A stretch of 64,000 nucleotides of DNA. Origin: Thermomicrobiales bacterium. Lineage in GTDB: Bacteria > Chloroflexota > Chloroflexia > Thermomicrobiales > UBA6265. The stretch's first letter is position 1, and the number at the start of each line of letters is the position of its first letter. The translations under genes and the position numbers were made by a program. This document shows, in pieces, positions 43,627-53,883 of the stretch. Below the pieces are notes generated by a model that was given only the letters and a program-made list of their open reading frames with translations, was not told the origin of the DNA and ran no database searches. The stretch lies in NCBI GenBank assembly GCA_023957115.1, contig JAMLHN010000003.1, positions 64,927 to 128,926 of the forward strand. The letters run 5' to 3'.

Positions 43627-44292
43627 TTACCGAGCGTCGAGATCGGCCTTGGTCACGTTCAGGCGGACGTAGTCGTGGGTGAGACCGTCGACATCGTCGA
43701 CCGAGACGCTGAACTCCTTCTTGTTGAAGATGTGCCCCTTCTCGAAGCTGAACCCGCTGATTTTGCCTTCGCTATCGAAGTCGATCTCGTCGACGCGGCC
43801 GAGTTTGTATCCGTCGATCGAGTAAACATCGGTTCCCTTACCGACCACGATGTCCGACTCCTCGATGGGCGAGACGATGGCCGTGGTCACATCGCCAACG
43901 ATGGCAGGTTGGAAGAACGAGCTCGCGCCGGTGCTCGGCGTATCGCGGCCGGCTGGCCCCATGTGGTACCAGACGCCACCCGCGGCATTGTCGAACGTGC
44001 GCCCGCCACTGCTGAGCCCCGTCGACTCGTTGAACTGGATGAACTCTTGCTCGACCCACTCGGGCAGGTTGTTGGCTTGTTCCTGGGTTAGTTCGAGAAC
44101 GACCTGGTTGCCATCGACGTTGTCGACATAACTGAGATCGCACACCCGACCACGATCGAAGATGCCCTTGTCGACGATGAACGCCGACAGTTCTCGCTTG
44201 GCGGGATCGACCACGAGGTGCTTGACCTCGCCGAGTCCATGCCCGTCACTCGAAACGACTTTGTCTCCAATTGCGACCTGATTACTGCTCAT
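43627..44292 (-). CDS. Two-domain PRC-barrel protein
   Basis: 221 residues. The first PRC-barrel-like domain opens IGDKVVSSDGHGLGEVKHLV, and a second, near residue 150, has GTDVYSIDGYKLGRVDEIDF and FSFEKGHIFNKKEFSV. The middle is flexible and Gly/Ser-rich. It has no signal peptide. Similar proteins occur widely in Actinobacteria and Chloroflexota; PRC barrels bind RNA or proteins and no enzyme role is assigned. The start at 44292 has AGAGGAG upstream, which rules out longer frames. Confidence 0.82.
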   Translation of the reverse strand: MSSNQVAIGDKVVSSDGHGLGEVKHLVVDPAKRELSAFIVDKGIFDRGRVCDLSYVDNVDGNQVVLELTQEQANNLPEWVEQEFIQFNESTGLSSGGRTFDNAAGGVWYHMGPAGRDTPSTGASSFFQPAIVGDVTTAIVSPIEESDIVVGKGTDVYSIDGYKLGRVDEIDFDSEGKISGFSFEKGHIFNKKEFSVSVDDVDGLTHDYVRLNVTKADLDAR

Positions 44293-44473
44293 AGCATTCT
44301 CCTCTGGCTGATCGACCGCCCAAATTCCTACGTCAACCGGCGTGCTTCGGAAAAGCGCTGAGGTGCCCGTGCGGGCATTGTACGCGGGTGGCACGTCGGA
44401 ACTGCGCTCAATTCTATCCCGCCAGGCCCGTTCACACTCGCACACCGGCAGCGGGGACCCTATCCTTTATCGC

Positions 44474-45847
44474 ATGGCGAATGGCACACCCCGGCGCACG
44501 GTGGCGGCGCATAGCGACGACACCATTCCAATCCAGACACAGACGGTTCCCCCACCGCGGCGTCGAAGCGTTGCGTTGGAGGTTCCACGTTGGAACTTCG
44601 CGTTTCCCTTCATTGTCTGGCTGGCCCATTTCCTGATCGTCCAGATCACCGCGACGCTTGCCAGCATCTACGGCACCGACAACAGCCCAACGTCCCAGCC
44701 CTATTCGTCTCAGATGCCGGTGCCGCCTGCTCCCGGAGGGATCTGGGAACACCTCGTCGTGCCAATGCGTACCTGGGACGGGCTCTGGTACCGGCTGATC
44801 TCAGTCGAGGGATACCCCAGAGAACACGTTTGGAACGATGCCTTCTGGCCGCTCTTTCCGATGTCGATGCGAGGTCTCAGCCGGATCACGCGACTCCCTG
44901 AAGATGTCTCCGGTTATCTGATCGCGAATATTTCCTTCTTCGTCGCCTTGGTGCTGCTCTACCAGCTCGTCCGGATCGAGTTCGACACGCCGATCGCTCG
45001 CCGCACGCTCTGGGCGCTGGCGCTCTTCCCGACGTCGCTCTTCTTCACCGCCGTCTATACCGAATCGACGTTCCTGATGCTGAGTGTGGCGGCCATTCTC
45101 TGCGCGCGGCTGCGCAAATGGTGGTTGGCCGGTGTGCTCGGGGCGCTGGCGGCGTTGACCCGCTCGCACGGGATCTTCCTGGTGATCCCATTCGCGGTGC
45201 TCTGGGTGAAGCAGTATGGCTTCTACGTGCGCGCCATGATCCCCAAAGGCATCACCGTCGGCATGCCGCTCCTCGGTCCCATCATCTTTGGCGCCTATCT
45301 GGAGCGAACCCAAGACAACTGGCGAAATTTCATCGAAGTGCAGGGGGCATGGAACCGGACGTTTTCGTGGCCGTGGCGGACATTCGACTGCGCGATCAAC
45401 GGTTGTGTCATGACGGTCCACCAGTATGGGGAAGACCGTACGTTTCAGGCACAAGCCGTCGATTGGGGATGGATCCGGCAGCTCATCGACAACCCGTCAT
45501 GGTCGCTGGTGACCAGCAGGGCCTGGCGCGCGCGCGCGGCGAATGGCGACGTGCTGGAGCTTGTCTCGACCATTCTGTTTATTGCGCTGATCGTCGTTGG
45601 GTTCAAAGTGCTCCCGCTCTACCAGAGCCTCTATCTGGTGCCGGGCATCCTCATCCCGCTCTTCCAACCCTCGAGCGTGCATCCGTTGATGAGCATCCCC
45701 CGATTCGGTCTGGTGCTCTTCCCACTCTTCATCGTGATGGCGATTCTCCTGCGCAAGCGCTGGCTCTATCTCCCGGTTGCCGCTATCAGCACCATCCTGC
45801 TCATCCTGCTGACGTTGCAATTCTCGACCTGGTACTGGGTATCCTGA
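44474..45847 (+). CDS. Polytopic membrane glycosyltransferase, PIG-V-like
   Basis: About 457 residues with nine to eleven hydrophobic segments. RTWDGLWYRLISVEGYP after the first helix, then NDAFWPLFPM and LFPTSLFFTAVYTESTFLML, resemble the acidic first-loop Asp and PxY motif of PIG-V/GT-C mannosyltransferases using lipid-linked sugars. A soluble N-terminal 50 residues precede helix 1. ATG 44474 is the best start, although its ribosome site is weak. The sugar and acceptor are unknown. Confidence 0.78.
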   Translation: MANGTPRRTVAAHSDDTIPIQTQTVPPPRRRSVALEVPRWNFAFPFIVWLAHFLIVQITATLASIYGTDNSPTSQPYSSQMPVPPAPGGIWEHLVVPMRTWDGLWYRLISVEGYPREHVWNDAFWPLFPMSMRGLSRITRLPEDVSGYLIANISFFVALVLLYQLVRIEFDTPIARRTLWALALFPTSLFFTAVYTESTFLMLSVAAILCARLRKWWLAGVLGALAALTRSHGIFLVIPFAVLWVKQYGFYVRAMIPKGITVGMPLLGPIIFGAYLERTQDNWRNFIEVQGAWNRTFSWPWRTFDCAINGCVMTVHQYGEDRTFQAQAVDWGWIRQLIDNPSWSLVTSRAWRARAANGDVLELVSTILFIALIVVGFKVLPLYQSLYLVPGILIPLFQPSSVHPLMSIPRFGLVLFPLFIVMAILLRKRWLYLPVAAISTILLILLTLQFSTWYWVS

Positions 45848-45955
45848 CCCGCGGGCCCGAACCGGACAGGGGAGGTCCCGTGTCCGTCCCCTCTCTGACA
45901 TCAACCGGCGCCCAAACGGTGCTCCTGCGTGCGAACCATGGCGCGTAGTGCGGTT

Positions 45956-46330
45956 TCATCTGCCTGCAACCGGCCGCGTGCTGCCTGCTACGTTCTCCAG
46001 CCCCGCGCGGTCGAACCCGATGACCGCATTTCCCGCCGAGATGAGCAACGGGCGACGGAGGAGGGTCGGCTCCTGGATCATCAGATCGAGGAGCTGATCG
46101 TCAGTGAGCTCGCGATCCCCGACGAGCGCCTTGTACGCTTTGGCTCGTTTCGAAAGGACATCGCGTGGAGTCAGATTGGCCGATGCGAGCACCGCGGCCA
46201 GCTCGTCGCGGGTGAACCGGTCGCGGAAGTAGTCGCGGCGGGCGTATGGCACGTCGTGCTCATCGAGCCATGCTTGCGCTTTGCGGCAGCTGGTGCAGGT
46301 GGGATGGACGTAGAGCTCGATCTCGCTCAA
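45956..46330 (-). CDS. ArsC/Spx family protein
   Basis: 124 residues beginning SEIELYVHPTCTSCRKAQAWL. The CxxC redox pair and following RKA helix are closer to Spx/MgsR-type RNA polymerase-binding regulators than to arsenate reductases. It continues with RRDYFRDRFTRDELAAVLA and ELTDDQLLDLMIQEPTLLRR. The start is TTG, 4 bp after the glyoxalase stop. Either a redox regulator or a reductase is possible; the Arg set needed for arsenate reduction was not confirmed. Confidence 0.83.
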   Translation of the reverse strand: MSEIELYVHPTCTSCRKAQAWLDEHDVPYARRDYFRDRFTRDELAAVLASANLTPRDVLSKRAKAYKALVGDRELTDDQLLDLMIQEPTLLRRPLLISAGNAVIGFDRAGLENVAGSTRPVAGR

Positions 46331-46334
46331 GACC

Positions 46335-46751
46335 TTAACCCTCTTGCTTCGGACCGATGTAGACATGCTCGAGCAGGATTCCATCAGGCGATTCGAACAT
46401 CACCTGGTAGTAGGTGTCGCCGTCGTTCTGGGCAAAGTCCGGGCGGTGGCATGGCGTGTCGAACAATCGCTCGACCCCCTTGGCTTCGAGATGGCGAACG
46501 GTGGCATCGACCTCGGCCTGGGACCCCGCCGCGAGCGCGATGTGATTGACCCCAGCACCGTCGCGATCGTTCGTGCTGTCGTTCGCCGCGCCAAGAAACC
46601 AGAGCGAGAGACCGTCGTCACTCCTGAACGATTCCATCGACTCGTCTGCGTATATCGGTTGCCAGTTCAACAACGTGAAGAGGTCACGGTAGAACGGCAG
46701 ATTGTCTGCCGAGACATTGATCTGCAGATGTGACAACGTTCGTTTGCTCAC
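46335..46751 (-). CDS. Glyoxalase/VOC superfamily protein
   Basis: 138 residues in two beta-alpha-beta-beta-beta units. The metal-binding positions expected for VOC proteins include His in SHLQINVS, His in NHIALAAGS and the terminal Glu in LLEHVYIGP. The middle shows YRDLFTLLNWQPIY. VOC proteins include dioxygenases, lyases and antibiotic-resistance proteins, so the activity is open. It is cotranscribed with the Spx-like gene. Confidence 0.85.
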   Translation of the reverse strand: MSKRTLSHLQINVSADNLPFYRDLFTLLNWQPIYADESMESFRSDDGLSLWFLGAANDSTNDRDGAGVNHIALAAGSQAEVDATVRHLEAKGVERLFDTPCHRPDFAQNDGDTYYQVMFESPDGILLEHVYIGPKQEG

Positions 46752-46963
46752 GTGTTTCTCCCATCGTGGTCACGAAAGACTCGTCGGGTGAACGATACCC
46801 GTTCCGGTGTACGTACGACACGTGTTTCGGTCGAAATGAGCTTGACGCCGGCTCACCGTGGCGGCATCCTTCCTTGCCAGAAACGAACGTTTGCCGAATG
46901 CGCCAGTAGATCGCCTGCGCGGGGGTTCGTTGTGCTGGCATCGTCTGGATAGGCTCCGATCAG

Positions 46964-48715
46964 TTGACTGACTCCACACCAACGACCGCTGCCGGATGGA
47001 CACGAAATGCCATCCAGGAGATCAATACTGGCGAGCATTCCGATGCCCGCCAGATGCTCGCGGCCGCGCTGCGACTCGATCCCAACTATGTGACCGCCTG
47101 GATCTGGTTCGGATCGATTGCCACGGATGAAGCCGAGCAACGCTATTGCTACGAGCGTGCCGTCGAGATCGACCCTGCGTCGGTGGTGGCTGAGCGGCTG
47201 GCGCGTATCAAAACGACCGAATCGCGTCCCCCGGCCGAACTGCAGGATTTGGAAGCGCCGCCCCTGCCGGAAGAGTTCGGTGGCGCGCAACTGGAGAAAG
47301 CAAAACCGTCGAGAGCGTGGTGGCCACTGGTGCTCATTTCCGCGGTCGTTCTGGTGATTCTGTTCGGGGGCATTTGGGCGCTTTGGCCGCGTTCCGAGGA
47401 TCGGGGAGAGCCGATCTACCTTGCCTTTGTCGCCGGACTGACCGGAACCGGCGCCGAATCGGCGCTCCAGATGGAACGCGCCTTGGGCATCTATGTCGAC
47501 TATGTGAATCGGAGTGGAGGCGTGGAGGGCCGTCCGATCGAGGTCGTGAGCTTTGACGACCAGGACAACGAAGACAGGGGCGTCGAGGTCGCGAACGAAA
47601 TCGTCGAAGATGGGCGTTTCGTGGCGGTGGTCGGACACCGGTTCAGCGGTCCGGCGATCGCTGCCGCGCCGATCTACCAGGCGGCGGGAATTCCGATGAT
47701 CGCGCCGTCGGCGACCGCCGATGGGCTGACCGAGGGCTGCGATTGGTGTTTCCGTACGGTCTTCGACAATCACACCCAGGGGCGGATGATCGCCTCCTAT
47801 GTGCGCGGCGTGCTGGATGACGACGAGGTTGTCCTGATTGTCGAAGAGAGCAGCTACGGGGAATCGCTCGCGGATGGCTTTGCGATCGTCTACGAGGAGG
47901 CGGGCGGATCGATCGACGCGACGTACACCTTGCCTGCCGATCCGTCCGTGGCTGGAGCGACGATGCAACAAGCGGCCGAGGCGATTGCCTCGGAACATGA
48001 GGGCAAGCTGGTCGTCATGGCGGCGAATGTCGATCTTGCGGGGCCGTTGTTGATCGCACTTCGCACCGCCGGGATCGATGGGACGATCTTCGGGAGCGAC
48101 TCCGTTGGGGCGCCCTCATTTCTGGAGTCGGTGAATGCCGCGGCGGCTGAGCAGGGCCTGGGGGTGGTGACGAACGGACTCTATGCCAGCGCGCCGGTGT
48201 TCTCCGATAGCCTGAACGGCGATGCGGTCCGCCTGGCCGACCGGTTCGAGGACGATTTCGGCATCATGCCAACCTGGCGAGCACTCACGACCGCCGATGC
48301 CGGGGTGGCCATCGTCTCCGGACTCGAGGCGCAGGGCCTGGCGATCGAGCGGATGCCGATCACCGAACAGCGAGAAGCGATTCGCGAGTTCTTGAACACG
48401 CTCACTTCTCCGGACACCAGCATCCCGGGATTCGTCGGTCCCATCTACTTCGACGCTTCTCGGACCGCGCAACGCCCCGTGACGATCGGTATCGCGAGTG
48501 GGGACTTCTACAATTCGGCGCCACGTCAGCTCGTACCGTTGACCGCGCACATACAGGATGAAGCGCGAGATGTTGAGACCATCCGGGTGGGCGGATCTCG
48601 AATTTGCCGTCCTCGTGCAGACGGGATTCGACTTCAGTCTGATTCGGGATCTGGATACGGTGTCCGGCACCTTCCATGCGATCTTTTTCGTCTGGTTCAA
48701 ATACTACGGAGATGA
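46964..48715 (+). CDS. TPR-TM-periplasmic binding protein ORF, N-terminal part of a probable receptor channel
   Basis: The start is TTG. Residues 10-80 look like two TPR units (SDARQMLAAALRLDPNYVTA, YCYERAVEIDPASV). One membrane helix at about 122-145 (WWPLVLISAVVLVILFGGIW) places the rest outside. Residues 150-525 are a type I periplasmic binding domain of the branched-chain amino acid kind: IYLAFVAGLTGTG, MERALGIYVDYVNRSGGVEG, VVGHRFSGPAIAAAPIYQAA, FGSDSVGAPSF. After DVETIRVGG, near base 48592, the frame loses homology and continues as Arg-rich noise to the stop. One base further on, the overlapping frame continues with ion-channel sequence. Confidence 0.8.
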   Translation: MTDSTPTTAAGWTRNAIQEINTGEHSDARQMLAAALRLDPNYVTAWIWFGSIATDEAEQRYCYERAVEIDPASVVAERLARIKTTESRPPAELQDLEAPPLPEEFGGAQLEKAKPSRAWWPLVLISAVVLVILFGGIWALWPRSEDRGEPIYLAFVAGLTGTGAESALQMERALGIYVDYVNRSGGVEGRPIEVVSFDDQDNEDRGVEVANEIVEDGRFVAVVGHRFSGPAIAAAPIYQAAGIPMIAPSATADGLTEGCDWCFRTVFDNHTQGRMIASYVRGVLDDDEVVLIVEESSYGESLADGFAIVYEEAGGSIDATYTLPADPSVAGATMQQAAEAIASEHEGKLVVMAANVDLAGPLLIALRTAGIDGTIFGSDSVGAPSFLESVNAAAAEQGLGVVTNGLYASAPVFSDSLNGDAVRLADRFEDDFGIMPTWRALTTADAGVAIVSGLEAQGLAIERMPITEQREAIREFLNTLTSPDTSIPGFVGPIYFDASRTAQRPVTIGIASGDFYNSAPRQLVPLTAHIQDEARDVETIRVGGSRICRPRADGIRLQSDSGSGYGVRHLPCDLFRLVQILRR

Positions 48716-49532
48716 CGACGCCATCGATATCGTCTTTACGAATCTTGCGGATCCCGAAACGCTGATCGTCGACGAAGTTCGTGCGAGCGAGGTCGATGGG
48801 GAGAAGTATCGGGTTCTCCGGGTGGCCGGGTACTTCACCTCCCCCCTTGATTTCCGGGCATTTCCGTTTGACAAGCAACAGCTCAACGTCAATTTCTCGA
48901 ACCGGACGGCCACGCTGGACCAGCTTGCCTATGCCATCGATAGCGATTTCACGGAGATCCCGATCGACGACCGGTTGTCGACGGGAGGGTACGCCGTGGC
49001 CCCGATCAATCAGATCAAGAATTGGAATGCCCACAATCTTCAAGCGTTTGCCGGTTCGGTCGGCACGCTGTCGAACCTGGGAGATCCCTCCGCGGAGTCA
49101 GCCAATCATGGGGTCGAGTATTCGCGCGTCGGCGCACAGATCGAAATCGGCCGCACCGTTGGGCAGTTCCTGCTCAAGAACCTGTTGCCACTTGTGCTCT
49201 TGCTCTGCATCACGTATATCTCCCTTTTCTTCTCACACGACCAGACAACCGAGCGCGTATCGTTTGGGATAACCGGTGTCCTCACCGGAGCCGTGCTGCT
49301 CTCGACGGTGACATCGGTCCTCCCGGAGGTTGGCTATACCGTAGCGATCGAATGGGCGTTCTATGCGTTCATTCTGCTTTTCCGCGCTCTGTATTTTGGT
49401 GGCGCTGATTGTGGGCGATTGAACGACGCCAAGCAGATTTCGGAGATGCGCACGCTCGACTGGGTCGCCCGCATTGGCTATCCGGTGTTGGTCGCGCTCG
49501 TGGTGGTCGGGTACTGGGTCACATACGGATAA
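48558..49532 (+). CDS. Pentameric ligand-gated ion channel (Cys-loop/Pro-loop type), frame-shifted from upstream ORF
   Basis: The frame encodes a channel subunit without signal peptide. Its extracellular beta domain has FDFSLIRDLDTVSGTFHA, FFVWFKYYGDDDAIDIVF and the Pro-loop RAFPFDKQQLNVNF. Four membrane helices follow: M1 in NLLPLVLLLCITYISLFF, M2 in ERVSFGITGVLTGAVLLSTV with SVLPEVGY at its end, M3 YAFILLFRALYF and M4 YPVLVALVVVGYWV. This matches prokaryotic GLIC/ELIC relatives. The ATG at 48558 lacks a separated ribosome site. The channel would need the upstream ORF for a normal N-terminus, so both are probably one gene with a single-base shift between about 48570 and 48610. Confidence 0.85.
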   Translation: MKREMLRPSGWADLEFAVLVQTGFDFSLIRDLDTVSGTFHAIFFVWFKYYGDDDAIDIVFTNLADPETLIVDEVRASEVDGEKYRVLRVAGYFTSPLDFRAFPFDKQQLNVNFSNRTATLDQLAYAIDSDFTEIPIDDRLSTGGYAVAPINQIKNWNAHNLQAFAGSVGTLSNLGDPSAESANHGVEYSRVGAQIEIGRTVGQFLLKNLLPLVLLLCITYISLFFSHDQTTERVSFGITGVLTGAVLLSTVTSVLPEVGYTVAIEWAFYAFILLFRALYFGGADCGRLNDAKQISEMRTLDWVARIGYPVLVALVVVGYWVTYG

Positions 49533-49672
49533 CATGGTCGAGACCGGATTTCGGACCGGAGACGCGGAGCTTCAGCAAGATGCGAGGCTCCCCTGACCGA
49601 AATGAGGTCGTTTACACGCACTCCCCCATGGCCCTACAATCGGGAGTTGGAACCGAGCCCAGGGAGGGGTAC

Positions 49673-51022
49673 GTGAAATCGATCTCGCATCGCGCAAACC
49701 GTCGAGACGTGTTGAAAGGTGGAAGCGCCTTGGCCGCTGGAATCGTTGGAGTGCAGTCACACGGAAATGAGAAGGCGCTTGCTAGTGATGTGACCCCGGT
49801 TGCCACACCCATGGCTGCGGGACCGACGCTCACCGGGATCCTCTTCTCCGATGATGAGATGGACGCACAGCTTCTGCGTGCGCTCGATACGATCTATGCC
49901 GGAGGCGCCGACTTCGGCGAGTGTTTCATCACCTCCCGTCTGATCCCCAATGGAGATACTGCCGCCTGGCTTGCCCAATGGCAAGCACTGGGCGATCGGA
50001 TGACCGCAAATGCAAATGGCAGTTTGGCGACCGGGAACGTTGTCAGCGCCCGGGAGGCGTTCTTGCGGGCCGTGACCTATTACCGGACCTCGTCGATCTT
50101 TCTCTACCGTCCACCGCTGGATCCCGCCTTTGCCCATGCCTTCGATCTGCAGCGGGATGCGTTCCAGCAGGCAGCCCCGCTGAGTGAATGGACAATCGAG
50201 GTCGTTCAGATCCCCTATGAACAGACGACTCTGGAGGGCTATCTCCTGCTGCGGGGCGGCCCCGGACCGCATCCGATCGTCATGATGGTTGATGGCTATG
50301 ATGGCACCAAGGAAGAGCTCTACTTTTCTGGTGGTGTCGCCGCGTTGCGTCGAGGGTACGCGGCATTGCTGGTTGATGGACCAGGTCAGGGCGGTGTTCT
50401 GATCGAGCAAGGGCTCCATTTCCGGCCCGACTGGGAAGCGGTGGTAACGCCGCAGGTCGACTTCTTGTTGACGAGACCGGAAATCGATCCAGAGCGCATC
50501 GTCCTGATGGGCCGGAGCTGGGGAGGATATCTGGCGCCGCGGGCGGCCACCGCCGAGCATCGCATCGCCGCCCTGGTTGCCGATTCTGCCCAATACGATC
50601 CGGGTGGAACCGCGCTCGCCTTCTTCCCGAAGGAATACCAGGATCAGATCCTGACCGCTGATCCGGGTCCGCTCAACGACATGCTCTATGGGGTCATGAA
50701 GGAAAACCCGGGGTTGGCATTCTCGCTCGAGCGTGGCATGCTCACGCATGGATTCTCCACACCAATCGAGTATGTGCGCGGCTTGCAGGAGTACACTTTG
50801 GTCGGCATCGCCGACCAGATCCAGTGCCCCTCGTTCATCTGCAATGGGGAGAACGACCCGGTTGGCGCGACCGCCAAAGCACTCTACGATGCAATCGTGG
50901 CGCCCAAGGAATACATCGAGTTCATGAACTTGGAGGGTGCTGGACAGCACGACGAAGCTGGCGCGGCCGCGCTCTTCTCGCAACGCGTATTCGACTGGCT
51001 CGATATGACGCTGGCCGGGTGA
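49673..51022 (+). CDS. Tat-exported alpha/beta hydrolase (acyl-peptidase/DUF1100-like)
   Basis: The start is GTG with GGAGG 5-6 nt before it. The N-terminus HRANRRDVLKGGSALAAG is a Tat signal, followed by a PVATPMAAG linker. Helical residues 60-190 precede the hydrolase fold: MMVDGYDGTKEELYFSGGV, AALLVDGPGQGG, nucleophile MGRSWGGY, acid in CNGENDPVG and His in GAGQHDEAG. The layout is like 2,6-dihydropseudooxynicotine hydrolase-type enzymes with a helical cap before the core. About 449 residues; substrate unknown. Confidence 0.87.
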   Translation: MKSISHRANRRDVLKGGSALAAGIVGVQSHGNEKALASDVTPVATPMAAGPTLTGILFSDDEMDAQLLRALDTIYAGGADFGECFITSRLIPNGDTAAWLAQWQALGDRMTANANGSLATGNVVSAREAFLRAVTYYRTSSIFLYRPPLDPAFAHAFDLQRDAFQQAAPLSEWTIEVVQIPYEQTTLEGYLLLRGGPGPHPIVMMVDGYDGTKEELYFSGGVAALRRGYAALLVDGPGQGGVLIEQGLHFRPDWEAVVTPQVDFLLTRPEIDPERIVLMGRSWGGYLAPRAATAEHRIAALVADSAQYDPGGTALAFFPKEYQDQILTADPGPLNDMLYGVMKENPGLAFSLERGMLTHGFSTPIEYVRGLQEYTLVGIADQIQCPSFICNGENDPVGATAKALYDAIVAPKEYIEFMNLEGAGQHDEAGAAALFSQRVFDWLDMTLAG

Positions 51023-51112
51023 CGCGTTCGGCGGAGGCCCAGCGCTCCTACCTGTGCGGCATACCATGGCGATTGCGCCGAATGACGAACATTAGGCGAT
51101 CGATCGCCAGCA

Positions 51113-51144
51113 GAACGGCCACCCGGTTTTCCGGGTGGCCGTTC
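51113..51144. terminator. Hairpin between convergent genes
   Basis: A perfect 14-bp stem (GAACGGCCACCCGG / CCGGGTGGCCGTTC) with a TTTT loop between the Tat hydrolase and the minus-strand membrane protein. No external T tract; probably bidirectional. Confidence 0.7.
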
Positions 51145-51166
51145 GTGATGTACTGGTTGCCGAGCC

Positions 51167-51805
51167 CTAGCTGGCGGGCTCCAGCTTGGTCCACTTCTCC
51201 TGTGGAAGAACCGCCTGCGTGATCATGGAAAGCTGCGCGCCGAGCCCGATAGCTGCAACGACGATCCAGGCGACGACCCAGAACCAGCTTTCGTCGATGG
51301 CGGCCCAGACGGCGCCATAACCAAGGTCTGCGCGGTCGATGCGGTCGAGCGCCAGCAGGATACCGCCGATGACCAGGGTCGCGCCCGCGAAGGCGGTGTT
51401 CACGATGACCCAGTAGATCGGAAGATCGAGCAGGATCGTAACGAGCGCCAGAACGAGCGCTCCCACAATGGCAGCGATGAGGATGGCCCACCGGCCGTCG
51501 ACATTGACGGCGTTCATCAGACCGGCGCCAAGGCTCGCGCCGAGATACCCCGCTCCCAGCACGATGGCGACATACCACCAGAGGTAGGAGATGACGGCGC
51601 CGACGATGCCAAGAATGATGCCGACGACAATGCCGGTAGTAGTCGAAAGAAATCGGTTGTCGAACAAGTGGTCCATCAACGCAAGACCGCCGGACATGCC
51701 GACGATGAAGCCCAGGATGGGCAGCGCAACAAAGAACACACGCAATCCGGCGAGTGCCAGAAATGCGCCCAACGCGAGCATGATGATGCCGACGAGAATA
51801 TCCAT
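51167..51805 (-). CDS. DUF4203/TMEM198-like multispanning membrane protein
   Basis: 212 residues, seven hydrophobic helices rich in Gly/Ala/Leu, beginning ILVGIIMLALGAFLALAGL. Gly-rich GIVVGIILGIVGAVISYLWW and ALVTILLDLPIYWVIV follow the TM7SF3/TMEM198 pattern. The C-terminus is a short soluble tail. The start at 51805 is preceded by AGGAGAGGTGG. Function unknown. Confidence 0.8.
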   Translation of the reverse strand: MDILVGIIMLALGAFLALAGLRVFFVALPILGFIVGMSGGLALMDHLFDNRFLSTTTGIVVGIILGIVGAVISYLWWYVAIVLGAGYLGASLGAGLMNAVNVDGRWAILIAAIVGALVLALVTILLDLPIYWVIVNTAFAGATLVIGGILLALDRIDRADLGYGAVWAAIDESWFWVVAWIVVAAIGLGAQLSMITQAVLPQEKWTKLEPAS

Positions 51806-51961
51806 TACCCCACCTCTCCTGTGAATTCGAGCGGCCACATCCCTGTGGCGCTACCTTCCTGCCGTGACCGGCGCCCACACCGGCATGGGGCGTACGTTCA
51901 CGTTGATGTCGTCAGTTTACGAGACCCGCAGGCAAATGGATAGAGGCTATTCGGGGATGGC

Positions 51962-52189
51962 CTACCTCATTCGGCTACGAAACGTGAGAACAGCTGCCGT
52001 GACGGCGCCGATCACGATCCCAAGTACAAGCGCGCGGTATTGCCAATCGGCATTGACATAGGAAAGCACGATTGCCGCGAAGAGCCCTCCCGCCAGTCCG
52101 ATGTACAGCGCGACCCGCGCCGCCACGGGCATCCCGGGCAGCATGGTTTCCATACGGCTCGAGGAGGGTTGGGGTTCGCGGTCGGTCAT
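51962..52189 (-). CDS. Small two-helix membrane protein, unknown
   Basis: 75 residues with helices at about 23-43 (VALYIGLAGGLFAAIVLSYV) and 51-68 (ALVLGIVIGAVTAAVLTF), an acidic/serine N-terminus and a basic SRMR tail. It lies alone between the membrane protein and guaB. No family recognised; coding is supported by its clear membrane pattern and ATG. Confidence 0.6.
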   Translation of the reverse strand: MTDREPQPSSSRMETMLPGMPVAARVALYIGLAGGLFAAIVLSYVNADWQYRALVLGIVIGAVTAAVLTFRSRMR

Positions 52190-52205
52190 CTCGTTGTCGG
52201 AATGA

Positions 52206-52280
52206 GGTCCGGAGTCCAGTGCCCAGTCTCCGGTGAAGCTACCAGCGACGACTGCCCCGGACCCAGGACTCCGGACTCGG
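52206..52280. repeat. Heptad-type repeats after guaB
   Basis: GGTCCGGAGTCCAGTGCCCA at 52206 and CCCCGGACCCAGGACTCCGG from 52255 have 7-bp period. They fill the gap downstream of guaB. Confidence 0.65.
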
Positions 52281-52287
52281 CGCTCGT

Positions 52288-53883
<1,596 letters not shown>

